A stretch of 16,779 nt of DNA from Nitrospinota bacterium (GCA_016234205.1 JACRGN010000106.1:1-16779); one strand, 5' to 3'; positions 6,678 through 14,702 are shown, numbered from the stretch's first letter. Program-made: numbers and translations. Notes: generated by a model from the letters alone, not told the origin.

Positions 6678-7452
6678 ACATAGATTTTAAAGTATCTTGA
6701 GAAGAATCAATATTAACTGAGCAGATTTTACACCTATCCCCAAACGGCAGTCCGTATCTGTTTAATAATTCCTGATTCCCCAATATCTCCTTAGCCTCTC
6801 CATCTGCGACAATCTCTCCATCGAATAAAATTATAAGGCGGCTGCAAATATCTCCTGCGAGATAGAGGTCGTGGGTTACAACTATCTTTGTTGAGGAGAG
6901 TGCTTTTATTGCATGGATGAGCAGTTTCTGGGAATTTGGGTCTAAATTTGATGATGGTTCATCAAATGCAATAATGTCAGGGGTCATTGACAGGACTGTT
7001 GCCAGAGATACCCTCTTTTTCTCACCGAGACTTAAGTGATGCGGGCTTCTCTTTTCAAACCCGCTTAGTCTTACAGTCCCCATTGCCTCTCTTACCCTTT
7101 TACTTATGTCATCTTCAGAGAATCCCATATTCTGAGGTCCAAAGGCGACATCCTCCCATACAGTAGGGCAGAACAACTGGTCATCAGGATTCTGGAAGAC
7201 AATACCAATCTTTTCCCTTATTTCCTTAAGGTTTTTTTTATTTAACTCCATCCCCATAATTCTTATCTGTCCATTTCCAATAAGGATTCCATTCAGATTG
7301 AGGAGGAGTGTGGATTTTCCCGCCCCGTTTGGCCCTATAATTCCAACTGACTCCCCACGAGATATTGAAAAATTTATGCCCTTAAGGACATCGGATCCGT
7401 CAGGATACTTAAAATAGAGTTCTTTTATTTCAACCACTTTACCATTTTCCAT
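6676..7452 (-). CDS. cbiO: Energy-coupling factor (cobalt/nickel-type) transporter ATPase CbiO
   Basis: A 258-residue ABC ATPase that powers uptake through the membrane subunit CbiQ, for Co2+, Ni2+ or a vitamin depending on the substrate-binding partner. All nucleotide-site motifs are present: Walker A GPNGAGKS (40-47), Q-loop Gln87 in VFQNPDDQLF, signature LSLGEKK (140-146), Walker B IIAFDEP (160-166) and H-loop His194. The PDDQLF stretch after the Q-loop is typical of ECF ATPases. It starts one base after the cbiQ stop codon, so the two are co-translated. The C-terminal tail carries CKIC (241-244), which might bind metal, though this is conjecture. Family call firm; the substrate is not fixed by this protein. 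Confidence 0.92.
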   Translation of the reverse strand: MENGKVVEIKELYFKYPDGSDVLKGINFSISRGESVGIIGPNGAGKSTLLLNLNGILIGNGQIRIMGMELNKKNLKEIREKIGIVFQNPDDQLFCPTVWEDVAFGPQNMGFSEDDISKRVREAMGTVRLSGFEKRSPHHLSLGEKKRVSLATVLSMTPDIIAFDEPSSNLDPNSQKLLIHAIKALSSTKIVVTHDLYLAGDICSRLIILFDGEIVADGEAKEILGNQELLNRYGLPFGDRCKICSVNIDSSQDTLKSM

Positions 7453-7453
7453 T

Positions 7454-8212
7454 TTAATAGAATCTCGCTATTAATGTTATAAGTACCACTGCCGTAATAA
7501 CCAATATATCATTACTGGTGATCCTTCGACTTCCTTCAGGGCGGGCTGGTGACCCTTTGGCTTCGCTCAGGGCAGGCTGGTGACTGGTGACTTTTGAATT
7601 CCCCTCAAACCCTCTTGATGCCATAGCCATATAAACCCTTTCCCCTCTTTCGTAGCTCCTTACAAACAGTGCTCCTATCATATTACCTATCACCTTTGCC
7701 TCTCCTATCCATCTTCCTTTAAAACAGCGGGAATCCCTTGCCTGCCTTATCCTCATTATTTCATCAAGGAGGACAAAGAGGTAGCGGTATGTGAAACTTG
7801 ATAGGAGTATGAATATCTTTGGAACTTTAAGCCTCTGAAAACCATTAAGCAGTGCAGGAAATGGGGTTGTAGAAGATAACAATATCAGACACAGAACCCC
7901 TATATAGGATTTTATTACAACATTCCACGCAGCCATTAACCCTGAGTCTGTAGTAATTAAAAATATTGATGTTAAAAGTGCAAATGGTATGACTACGGCA
8001 GAGCGGGACAGGATAAATAAAATGGGAACTTTTGACAGTAAGATAAGTGTAAATACAGATGATAAATAGATTCCAAAGTGATTAAAGTTATTGGGTGGTG
8101 TAGTAACACTTATAATGATAATCCACAAAAAAGAGATTATTTTTACTCTTGGGTCAAGCCGGTGGATAGGGCTTTCGAGGTTGCTATATTTATCAGGAAA
8201 TGCGTGTCTCAT
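7454..8212 (-). CDS. cbiQ: ECF transporter transmembrane protein CbiQ, with in-frame repeat insertion
   Basis: A 252-residue membrane subunit that couples CbiO to a substrate-binding component. It begins MRHAFPDKYSN and then SPIHRLDPRVK, the family start. Several hydrophobic helices follow, then the coupling-helix region with ARDSRCF and MASRGF, which match the Ala-Arg-Gly-type motifs that contact the ATPases. Between MASRGFEG and the last membrane helix lies a foreign-looking loop (PALSEAKGSPARPEGSRR) encoded by a 31-bp tandem repeat. ATG 8212 is preferred to the in-frame TTG 8233 because of the family start. No SD is present; a promoter ends just before the ATG, implying a leaderless mRNA. 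cbiM/cbiN, usual neighbours, are absent: lon lies directly upstream. Confidence 0.88.
   Translation of the reverse strand: MRHAFPDKYSNLESPIHRLDPRVKIISFLWIIIISVTTPPNNFNHFGIYLSSVFTLILLSKVPILFILSRSAVVIPFALLTSIFLITTDSGLMAAWNVVIKSYIGVLCLILLSSTTPFPALLNGFQRLKVPKIFILLSSFTYRYLFVLLDEIMRIRQARDSRCFKGRWIGEAKVIGNMIGALFVRSYERGERVYMAMASRGFEGNSKVTSHQPALSEAKGSPARPEGSRRITSNDILVITAVVLITLIARFY
7515..7590 (-). repeat. 31-bp tandem repeat inside cbiQ
   Basis: Two adjacent 31-base copies, 7515-7545 and 7546-7576, both open with CTGGTGA and contain a CTTCAGGGCGGG or CTCAGGGCAGG core; two further CTGGTGA copies follow at 7577-7590. On the coding strand the core reads GCCCTGAGCGAAG, a motif of a widespread short intergenic repeat in many environmental genomes. 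The frame of cbiQ is kept through it. Confidence 0.75.
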
Positions 8213-8247
8213 GGAGGTATTATAGGAAAGCAAAAAAACAAAAGCAA
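8213..8247 (-). promoter_or_regulatory. Leaderless-type promoter of cbiQ
   Basis: On the - strand TTGCTT (8247-8242), a 17-base spacer and a consensus TATAAT (8224-8219) are followed by ACCTCC and the ATG at 8212-8210. A start seven bases after the -10 would fall on the A of the ATG. The lack of any SD agrees with a leaderless transcript. Confidence 0.55.
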
Positions 8248-8297
8248 GGAGCTATTTATAAAGTCTTTCTGCCTCCCGCCTTAAACATTTTTCTTAA

Positions 8298-10709
8298 TCA
8301 GTTTATTGGTAATGAAGAGGGAATCGGAGAATAAGTTCTTTCATCAGGTTCTGCTTCTATTTTTGGTGTAATGATTGGAGATTCCTCCAAAGCAACCCTT
8401 AAGACCTCATCCATATTTTCTGCAAGGTTGATTTTAAGTGCCTTCTTTATGTTTGCCGGTAAATCTTTTAAATCCTTTTCATTCTCTTTTGGCAGTATGA
8501 TATTATAGATTTCACCCCTGTGGGCTGCGAGGAGCTTCTCCTTTACACCGCCTATTGGCAACACCTTCCCCCTTAATGTGATTTCGCCTGTCATTGCTAT
8601 GTCCCTCCTCACAGGTCTTTTTGTGAGTGCAGAAAGGAGGGCAGTTGCCATTGTAATTCCTGCCGATGGTCCATCCTTTGGAATAGCACCTTCAGGGACA
8701 TGGATGTGTATATCTACTTTCTGATAAAAGTTTTTGTTGAGTCCCATCTCCTTCGCCCTTGACCTTACATAGCTTAAGGCTGCCTGTGCAGACTCCTGCA
8801 TTACATCGCCTAATTGTCCTGTAAGCGTAAGATTCCCCCTCCCGTCCATGAGTGTAACCTCTGTAGTGAGAATCTCACCCCCTACCTCTGTCCATGCAAG
8901 GCCTGTTGCAAGCCCGACCTCACTCTTCTCAGCCTTTTTACTTACGCGATAAATTGGGATACCAAGGTATTTTGTTAGGCTCTTCGGTGATATAATTATC
9001 AACTTAGAAATTTTCTTTTCTGTAGCTATTTTCTTTGCTACCTTTCTGCATATGTTGGCAATCTCCCTCTCAAGATTTCTTACCCCTGCCTCTTTTGTAT
9101 AGTGCCTTATAATTTTTCTCACAGCTGAATCGGTAAACTGAATCTGCTTTTCTTTAAGTCCGTGGTCTTTGATATTTTTAGGCATAAGGAAGAGTTTTGC
9201 AATATTCAGTTTCTCCTCCTCTGTATATCCCGGCATCCTCAATACCTCCATCCTGTCAAGCAGAGGCTGGGGGATTGTGTGAAGGACATTTGCAGTTGTA
9301 ATGAACATCACCTCAGAGAGGTCAAAGTCCACTTCAAGATAATGGTCATTGAAGGCACAATTCTGTTCAGGGTCAAGCACCTCTAATAGAGCAGCAGACG
9401 GGTCCCCCCTGAAGTCCATACTCATCTTGTCAATCTCATCAAGCATAAATACCGGATTCTTTGTCCCTGCCTTTTTGACCGACTGTATAATCCTTCCGGG
9501 TAAGGCACCTATATAAGTCCTCCTGTGCCCCCGTATCTCAGCCTCATCCCTGACACCGCCGAGAGAAACCCGGACAAACTTTCTCCCTGTAGCCCTTGCT
9601 ATTGATTTACCGAGAGATGTCTTCCCGACACCCGGCGGTCCCGCCAGGCACAAGATAGGCCCCTTCATCTCCTTTACAAGTTTTCGGACAGCCAGATACT
9701 CAAGCACCCTCACCTTTACCTTATCCAATCCATAGTGGTCTTCATTTAAAATCTTTTCAGCCTCTTTTATATCAAGCTTTTCCTTTGTCTTTACAGCCCA
9801 AGGTATATCAACAAGCCAGTCAATATAGTTTCTCACCACTGTCCCTTCTGCAGACATAGGAGGCATCATCTCAAGACGCTTCAGCTCTTTCAGTGCCTTT
9901 TTATTTATCTCTTCAGGCATCTTTGCCTTCTTTATCTTTTCTCTTAACTCCTCTATTTCAGTCTTGAACTCATTAAATTTGCCAAGCTCTTTTTGAATAG
10001 CCTTCATCTGCTCTTGCAGGTAATACTCTTTCTGGCTCTGCTCCATCTGTTTTTTTACCCTTCCCCTTACCTTTTTTTCCAGATTGAGTATCTCAATTTC
10101 AGATTCTATTAGATTGTAAAGATCCTCCAGACGAGCTTGCGGGGATATTATTTCAAGGAGCCTCTGTTTATCTGAAGTCTTCATTGAAAGGTGTGCTGCT
10201 ACAGAATCTGCAAAGTGTCCGGGGTCGCTGATGTTTTGTATGGACATTAGTATTTCGGCAGGCATCTTCTGGCTAAGCTTGACATATTCTTCAAAATGCC
10301 CCTGCAGGCTCCTCATAAGGGCTTCAACCTCCTGAGAGGTCTCGCCCTTCTTTTCAGGAAAAGAGACCTTGACCTCAAGGAAACTGCTGTTTTCAATAAA
10401 CGAATCTATCTTAACCCTGTTTACTCCCTCTACCAGAACCTTTACAGTTCCATCAGACAGTCTCAGTATCTGGAGTATCTCCGCCGCAGTCCCTATATCA
10501 TATATATCTTCGGGGGCGGGGTCATTTGTCTTTGGTTTTTTCTGGGCAGCAAGAACAATCCGCTTCTCCCCTGATATTGCATTCTCAAGCCCCCTTATAG
10601 ATTTATCCCTTCCTACAAACAGGGGGATAACCATGTGAGGGAAGACAATAATATCTCTCAGAGGTAAAAGCGGTAATATATTGGTCTGTATCTTTTTCTT
10701 TTCTTCCAT
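8298..10709 (-). CDS. lon: ATP-dependent protease La (Lon)
   Basis: 803 residues, normal for bacterial LonA. It degrades misfolded and regulatory proteins in the cytosol as a homohexamer. Domains in order: LON substrate-binding N-domain (about 10-200), coiled region (about 205-275), AAA+ module with Walker A GPPGVGKT (357-364), Walker B FMLDEID (421-427) and sensor TTAN (471-474), then the protease domain (about 590-780) with catalytic Ser682 in KDGPSAG and Lys725 in GGVKEK. It follows clpX by 110 bases on the same strand, behind a palindromic repeat. The ATG at 10709 fits the family N-terminus, yet no SD precedes it, which is unusual for a major protease. No HIRE-like control site could be recognised. 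Confidence 0.97.
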   Translation of the reverse strand: MEEKKKIQTNILPLLPLRDIIVFPHMVIPLFVGRDKSIRGLENAISGEKRIVLAAQKKPKTNDPAPEDIYDIGTAAEILQILRLSDGTVKVLVEGVNRVKIDSFIENSSFLEVKVSFPEKKGETSQEVEALMRSLQGHFEEYVKLSQKMPAEILMSIQNISDPGHFADSVAAHLSMKTSDKQRLLEIISPQARLEDLYNLIESEIEILNLEKKVRGRVKKQMEQSQKEYYLQEQMKAIQKELGKFNEFKTEIEELREKIKKAKMPEEINKKALKELKRLEMMPPMSAEGTVVRNYIDWLVDIPWAVKTKEKLDIKEAEKILNEDHYGLDKVKVRVLEYLAVRKLVKEMKGPILCLAGPPGVGKTSLGKSIARATGRKFVRVSLGGVRDEAEIRGHRRTYIGALPGRIIQSVKKAGTKNPVFMLDEIDKMSMDFRGDPSAALLEVLDPEQNCAFNDHYLEVDFDLSEVMFITTANVLHTIPQPLLDRMEVLRMPGYTEEEKLNIAKLFLMPKNIKDHGLKEKQIQFTDSAVRKIIRHYTKEAGVRNLEREIANICRKVAKKIATEKKISKLIIISPKSLTKYLGIPIYRVSKKAEKSEVGLATGLAWTEVGGEILTTEVTLMDGRGNLTLTGQLGDVMQESAQAALSYVRSRAKEMGLNKNFYQKVDIHIHVPEGAIPKDGPSAGITMATALLSALTKRPVRRDIAMTGEITLRGKVLPIGGVKEKLLAAHRGEIYNIILPKENEKDLKDLPANIKKALKINLAENMDEVLRVALEESPIITPKIEAEPDERTYSPIPSSLPIN

Positions 10710-10729
10710 AGGTATTAACGGTGAGTAAG

Positions 10730-10818
10730 AGTGTCAGTGTTTAGTGTTAGTGTCAATATCGGCAAAGTGATAAACTTTAAATCAATACTGACACTGATCA
10801 CTGGCACTAATCACTGTC
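10730..10818. repeat. Palindromic AGTGTCAGTG-type repeat between clpX and lon
   Basis: The left arm (10730-10759) is built of AGTGTC/AGTGTT hexamers; the right arm (10785-10818) is roughly its reverse complement (ACTGACACTGATCACTGGCA and onward). The loop is about 25 bases. A transcript running from clpX into lon would fold it into a long imperfect hairpin. No T-run follows, so it is not a classical terminator; it resembles multi-copy intergenic repeats of environmental bacteria. Confidence 0.65.
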
Positions 10819-10819
10819 T

Positions 10820-12058
10820 TCAGCTTGCCTGTTTTTCGTACATCATGAGGGGCTGTTCTCTCTTGGTTACAACCTCTTCGCTTATAATACACTCCTTTAT
10901 CCCTATCTGTGACGGTAGTTCATACATGGTATCAAGCATTATCTCTTCAAGTATCGCCCTCAACCCCCTTGCTCCTGATTTCCTCTTTGTCGCCTCCCGG
11001 GCTATTGTTCTTAAGGCACTCTCGGTAAATCTCAATTTGACCCTCTCAAATTCAAAAAACTTCTGATACTGTTTGGCGAGGGCATTTTTGGGTTCTGTTA
11101 GAATCTTAACCAGTGCATCTTCATCTAAATCATCCAGTGTAGCAATAACTGGGAGCCTGCCTATAAACTCAGGTATCAGGCCATATTTAAGGAGGTCTTC
11201 GGGTTGAATCTGCTTTAATGTCTCTCCTATATTTTTTTCTCCCCGGACTTTTGGATTTGAGCCAAACCCTATAGATTGTTTTCCTGTCCTCTGCTCTATA
11301 ATTTTTTCAAGTCCAACAAATGCCCCTCCGCAAATAAAGAGAATATTTGTCGTGTCAATCTGCAAAAATTCCTGATGGGGGTGTTTCCTGCCTCCCTGCG
11401 GCGGGACATTGGCAACCGTCCCCTCTATGATTTTTAACAGTGCCTGCTGAACCCCCTCACCGGATACATCCCTCGTAATAGACGGGTTCTCAGACTTCCT
11501 GCTGATTTTGTCAATCTCATCTATATATACAATGCCCTTCTCGGTCTTTTCCACATCATAATCTGACGCCTGGAGGAGCCTTAAGATGACATTCTCCACA
11601 TCCTCACCGACATAACCTGCCTCAGTAAGTGTTGTCGCATCTGCTATTGTAAAGGGGACATTCAGTATTTTTGCAAGGGTCTGGGCAAGAAGTGTCTTTC
11701 CTGTCCCTGTGGGGCCTATGAGCATTATGTTGCTTTTCTGCAAATCCACATCATTTATATTGACATGGCTGTCTATCCTCTTGTAATGGTTGTGGACTGC
11801 AACAGAGAGGATTTTCTTTGCCCTGTCCTGCCCTATCACATACTCATCCAGTATTCTCTTTATCTCTTTTGGCTTCGGTATGTGCTGAAATATATTCTCC
11901 TTATCATGCCCCCACTCCTCTACCATTATGTCGTTACATAACTCTATACATTCATCACAGATGTATACCGTGGGTCCTGCGATTAGTTTTTTTACCTCGT
12001 CCTGGCTCTTTCCACAAAATGAACAACGGAGGTCAATCTCATTGCCTCTCTTTACCAT
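10820..12058 (-). CDS. clpX: ATP-dependent Clp protease ATP-binding subunit ClpX
   Basis: A 412-residue AAA+ unfoldase that recognises tagged proteins, including ssrA-tagged ones, and feeds them to ClpP. The N-terminal zinc-binding domain shows Cys12, Cys15, Cys34 and Cys37. Walker A GPTGTGKT is at 115-122, the pore loop GYVG at 148-151 and Walker B YIDEID at 178-183. The ClpP-docking IGF loop is at 263-265, and a GRLPVIATLDDL segment is present. Length is normal. A clear GAGGAGG SD lies upstream, and clpP ends 27 bases before the start, so tig-clpP-clpX form an operon. All key residues are in place. Confidence 0.98.
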   Translation of the reverse strand: MVKRGNEIDLRCSFCGKSQDEVKKLIAGPTVYICDECIELCNDIMVEEWGHDKENIFQHIPKPKEIKRILDEYVIGQDRAKKILSVAVHNHYKRIDSHVNINDVDLQKSNIMLIGPTGTGKTLLAQTLAKILNVPFTIADATTLTEAGYVGEDVENVILRLLQASDYDVEKTEKGIVYIDEIDKISRKSENPSITRDVSGEGVQQALLKIIEGTVANVPPQGGRKHPHQEFLQIDTTNILFICGGAFVGLEKIIEQRTGKQSIGFGSNPKVRGEKNIGETLKQIQPEDLLKYGLIPEFIGRLPVIATLDDLDEDALVKILTEPKNALAKQYQKFFEFERVKLRFTESALRTIAREATKRKSGARGLRAILEEIMLDTMYELPSQIGIKECIISEEVVTKREQPLMMYEKQAS

Positions 12059-12085
12059 TAGATATCCTCCTCTAAAGTCAAAAGT

Positions 12086-12703
12086 TTATTCATTTGTTTT
12101 TTCTTTTTTGGATTTCGGGAGTTCATGGCTCTCTATAACATCATCTATTATTCCGTAAACCTTTGCATCTTCTCCTGACATGAAAAAGTCTCTGTCTGTA
12201 TCCACCCTGATTTTTTTCAAAGGCTGGCCGCTATGTTTTGATAATATGCCGTCAAGGGTCTCCCTCATCTTTAATATCTCTTTTGCGTGTATCTCAATGT
12301 CTGCAGAGGGACCCTGAAACCCGCCTGAGGGCTGATGTATCATCACCCTTGAGTGAGGAAGTGCAAACCTCTTACCCTTTTCCCCTGCTGACAATAAGAG
12401 CGCCCCCATACTCGCCGCCTGTCCGATACATATAGTCTGTACGGCAGGCTTTATATACTGCATTGTGTCATATATGGCAAGCCCTGATGTAACAATACCC
12501 CCCGGACAATTTATATATAGATAAATATCCTGTTCAGGGTCTTCAGCCTCTAAAAACAGAAGCTGTGCAATTATAAGATTTGACATGTAATCATCAATAG
12601 GCATTCCAAGAAATATAATTCTGTCCTTTAAAAGACGGGAATATATGTCATACGCCCTTTCACCTCGCGGTGTCTGCTCCACCACCATAGGAATCAAACT
12701 CAT
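12086..12703 (-). CDS. clpP: ATP-dependent Clp protease proteolytic subunit ClpP
   Basis: A 205-residue serine protease that forms the 14-mer chamber working with ClpX. The catalytic triad is complete: Ser98 in GQAASMGA, His123 in MIHQP and Asp172 in TDRDFFM. The N-terminus (MSLIPMVVEQTPRGERAYDI) is typical, including the MVVEQ segment at which other ClpPs lose their propeptide. The ATG overlaps the tig stop in an ATGA arrangement, with GAGG upstream inside tig, so translation is coupled to trigger factor. The C-terminal tail is lysine- and serine-rich, as in other members. Confidence 0.98.
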   Translation of the reverse strand: MSLIPMVVEQTPRGERAYDIYSRLLKDRIIFLGMPIDDYMSNLIIAQLLFLEAEDPEQDIYLYINCPGGIVTSGLAIYDTMQYIKPAVQTICIGQAASMGALLLSAGEKGKRFALPHSRVMIHQPSGGFQGPSADIEIHAKEILKMRETLDGILSKHSGQPLKKIRVDTDRDFFMSGEDAKVYGIIDDVIESHELPKSKKEKTNE

Positions 12704-14004
12704 TTGCTTACCTCACTTTCTCTATCGGTATGAATATCGCTCACCTTAAGCAGCTTGATTATAGCATCAAAGGTCTTGTCAATCAATAATCTCTTTCTCA
12801 GCCTGTCAATTGAGCCGTTGTTCTGCATCCTCCTTTTCAATACCTGAAAGTTTTCCCTCATTGATAATGCATACTTTTTTATCTCTTCATCCAATTCTGT
12901 ATCGCTGACTATTATAGAGTCCTTCTCCGCAATCTTTTCAAAGATAATATCCGACTTCACGTTTCTTATAGCCGAATCCCTGAAACCATCCCTCATCTTA
13001 TTCATATCAACACCCGATTTATCCAGATCTATCCCCTGTGAGGCAAACTGATGACGGGTGTTGTGGACCATGGAGTCCATCTCTTCCTCTATGAGCTGAG
13101 GCGGGAGTTCAAAGGGGTTCATCTCAATCAGTTTATTAACCAATTCATTCCTAATCCTGGAATCGGCTGTCTTTTTTTCCCTATCCTCTAAATCTCCCCT
13201 CACCCTGCTTTTTAATGACTCAAGATTCTCAAATCCTCCCAGCTCCTTTGCAAAATTATCATCTATCGGTTTAAGCCTTCTCTTTTTTACCTCTCTCACG
13301 GTTGTCTTGAAATTAACCTCTTTCCCTGCCAGATCCTTATCATGGTGATTGGCAGGAAATGTTATATTAATATCCTTTGATTCCCCTTTTTTGAGGCCTA
13401 TCAATCTTTCTTCAAACTCAGGGATAAAAGACTTTGAACCAATAAAGACCGGATGATTCACACCTTTTCGCAATAGATGATTATCTGAAAAACCCTCATA
13501 ATCAATAATCACATGGTCGTGGCTCTCAAGGAGATGGTCATCATTGCTTTCAAACTCCGCCTGCATCTCCTGAATCCCTTTTAATCCCTTCTCAACATCC
13601 TCATCCGTAACCCTCACTATGGTTCTTGTAAATTCAAGATGACCGAAGTCTTTAATGATTATATCAGGGAGTGTCTCCACAGTAACGCTGAATGAAAGAG
13701 GTGCACCATGCTCCATCTTTATATCCTCAACATTTGGTTGAGTTACCGGACGAATATTGTGCTCCTTTATTGCTTCAGCAAATGTCTTTGGGATTATCCT
13801 CTGCAGGACATCGGATTCCACTCTATCTTTATAATGCTGCTCAAGTATCTTTCTTGGAGCCTTTCCCTTCCTGAAACCTTGAATATTGGCAGACTTGCTC
13901 AAGTTTTTATATGCCTCATCAATCTCCCTGTTTACTATTTCAGTGGGAACCTCAATCTTCAATTTTTTTACACTCGGTTTTACATCATACACTTCTATCT
14001 TCAA
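12700..14004 (-). CDS. tig: Trigger factor, ribosome-associated chaperone and peptidyl-prolyl isomerase
   Basis: A 434-residue protein that binds at the ribosome exit tunnel and shields nascent chains. The N-terminal domain carries the ribosome-docking signature GFRKGKAP. The FKBP-like isomerase domain (about 145-235 by family) includes VIIDYEGF and a GKEVNFKTTVREV segment. A helical C-terminal chaperone arm follows. The start chosen is TTG 14004, because GGGAGG stands six bases before it and the protein then begins MKIEVYDVKPS like its relatives. The in-frame TTG at 14022 lies upstream of that SD and is unlikely. It is the first gene of tig-clpP-clpX. A TAAAAT -10-like hexamer at 14042-14037 touches the edge of a palindromic repeat. 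Confidence 0.95.
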   Translation of the reverse strand: MKIEVYDVKPSVKKLKIEVPTEIVNREIDEAYKNLSKSANIQGFRKGKAPRKILEQHYKDRVESDVLQRIIPKTFAEAIKEHNIRPVTQPNVEDIKMEHGAPLSFSVTVETLPDIIIKDFGHLEFTRTIVRVTDEDVEKGLKGIQEMQAEFESNDDHLLESHDHVIIDYEGFSDNHLLRKGVNHPVFIGSKSFIPEFEERLIGLKKGESKDINITFPANHHDKDLAGKEVNFKTTVREVKKRRLKPIDDNFAKELGGFENLESLKSRVRGDLEDREKKTADSRIRNELVNKLIEMNPFELPPQLIEEEMDSMVHNTRHQFASQGIDLDKSGVDMNKMRDGFRDSAIRNVKSDIIFEKIAEKDSIIVSDTELDEEIKKYALSMRENFQVLKRRMQNNGSIDRLRKRLLIDKTFDAIIKLLKVSDIHTDRESEVSK

Positions 14005-14039
14005 GATTATCCTCCCTAACAAAGAATAAAAACCTAATT

Positions 14040-14123
14040 TTAGCCACGAATTTGCACGAATATTTACGAATTAAAAAAAGATTTTTAAAGAATTAGTGTT
14101 AATTCGTGTTCATTAGTGGCTAA
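14040..14123. repeat. Palindromic repeat of 10-bp units upstream of tig (TTAGCCACGAAT type)
   Basis: The ends TTAGCCAC and GTGGCTAA form an inverted repeat. The left arm contains ACGAAT three times at about 10-base spacing (14047, 14056, 14067); the right arm has ATTAGTGTTA, ATTCGTGTTC and ATTAGTGGCT in 10-base steps. The centre is A/T-rich. The element fills most of the space between the smpB terminator and the tig leader. Confidence 0.65.
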
Positions 14124-14142
14124 GGTTTCTATAATTTACATT

Positions 14143-14164
14143 AAAAAAGAGGCTTCAGCCTCTT
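14143..14164 (-). terminator. Intrinsic terminator downstream of smpB
   Basis: On the - strand AAGAGGCT, a two-base GA turn and AGCCTCTT are followed at once by a T-run (the As at 14143-14148). The perfect eight-base stem and T-run make a convincing terminator for the smpB transcript and separate it from tig. Between smpB and this hairpin lie about 70 AT-rich bases with no visible gene. Confidence 0.75.
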
Positions 14165-14234
14165 CTTCATAATAATTTTTATAGTCTACATATTTTTCAT
14201 TTTAGCATATCATAATACAAAATAAAATCATGAT

Positions 14235-14690
14235 TTAACGATTGCTCTCTTTAAATGCCTTTTCAATCTCCCTCATGGCGGTCTTCTTTTTTATATCTTC
14301 CCTCTTGTCATGGAGTTTTTTCCCTTTTGCGAGTGCCAGATCTACCTTTGCAATACCATTTTTAAAGTAGAGTTTAAGAGGTATTAGCGTTAATCCCTTC
14401 TCTACTGTCTTTCCGATTAATTTATTTATTTCATTTTTGTGGAGTAGGAGCTTGCGGATTCTTAAGGGGTTGTGATTATATATATTCCCATGTATGTAGG
14501 GGCTTATGTGGCAATTGTGGAGAAATACTTCTTCCTTCTCTACCGCTGCAAAACTGTCTTTTAAGTTTGCCTTCCCCTCTCTCAGGGATTTTACCTCAGT
14601 TCCTCTAAGGACAATCCCTGCTTCAAAGGTTTCTATAATAAAATAGTCATGCCTTGCCTTTCGGTTTTCTGTAATGATTTTTATTGACAT
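14235..14690 (-). CDS. smpB: SsrA-binding protein SmpB
   Basis: A 151-residue RNA-binding protein that brings tmRNA to stalled ribosomes for trans-translation. Family motifs are all visible: ARHDYFI, EAGIVLRGTEVKSLREGKANL, DSFA, HNCHISPY, LLLHKNEI, LALAKGKKLHDKRE, and the basic tail with KKKTAMREIEKAFK. The ATG at 14690 gives the usual start; an in-frame TTG one codon earlier is less likely. No SD is present. TATTCT ends eight bases before the ATG, so a nearly leaderless mRNA is possible. No tmRNA (ssrA) gene was recognised nearby. Tagged products would go to ClpXP, encoded about 2 kb further along on the same strand. Confidence 0.97.
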   Translation of the reverse strand: MSIKIITENRKARHDYFIIETFEAGIVLRGTEVKSLREGKANLKDSFAAVEKEEVFLHNCHISPYIHGNIYNHNPLRIRKLLLHKNEINKLIGKTVEKGLTLIPLKLYFKNGIAKVDLALAKGKKLHDKREDIKKKTAMREIEKAFKESNR

Positions 14691-14702
14691 CAAAATTAAG
14701 AA

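Noticed and set aside
8213..8233. TTG start for cbiQ at 8233
   Set aside because: Relatives start at MxHxF with the conserved segment that begins at ATG 8212, and the promoter -10 would lie within the longer coding region.
10296..10638. + strand open frames inside lon
   Set aside because: They overlap a fully conserved Lon coding sequence and have no family signature; the same holds for antisense frames in clpX, tig and the beta-CASP gene.
10751..10756. Perfect TTGACA on the - strand upstream of lon as a promoter
   Set aside because: No -10 at 16-18 bases; the hexamer arises from the AGTGTCA repeats.
14123..14234. Possible tmRNA (ssrA) gene next to smpB
   Set aside because: The gap is too short and AT-rich; no tRNA-like ends or tag-coding frame is visible.
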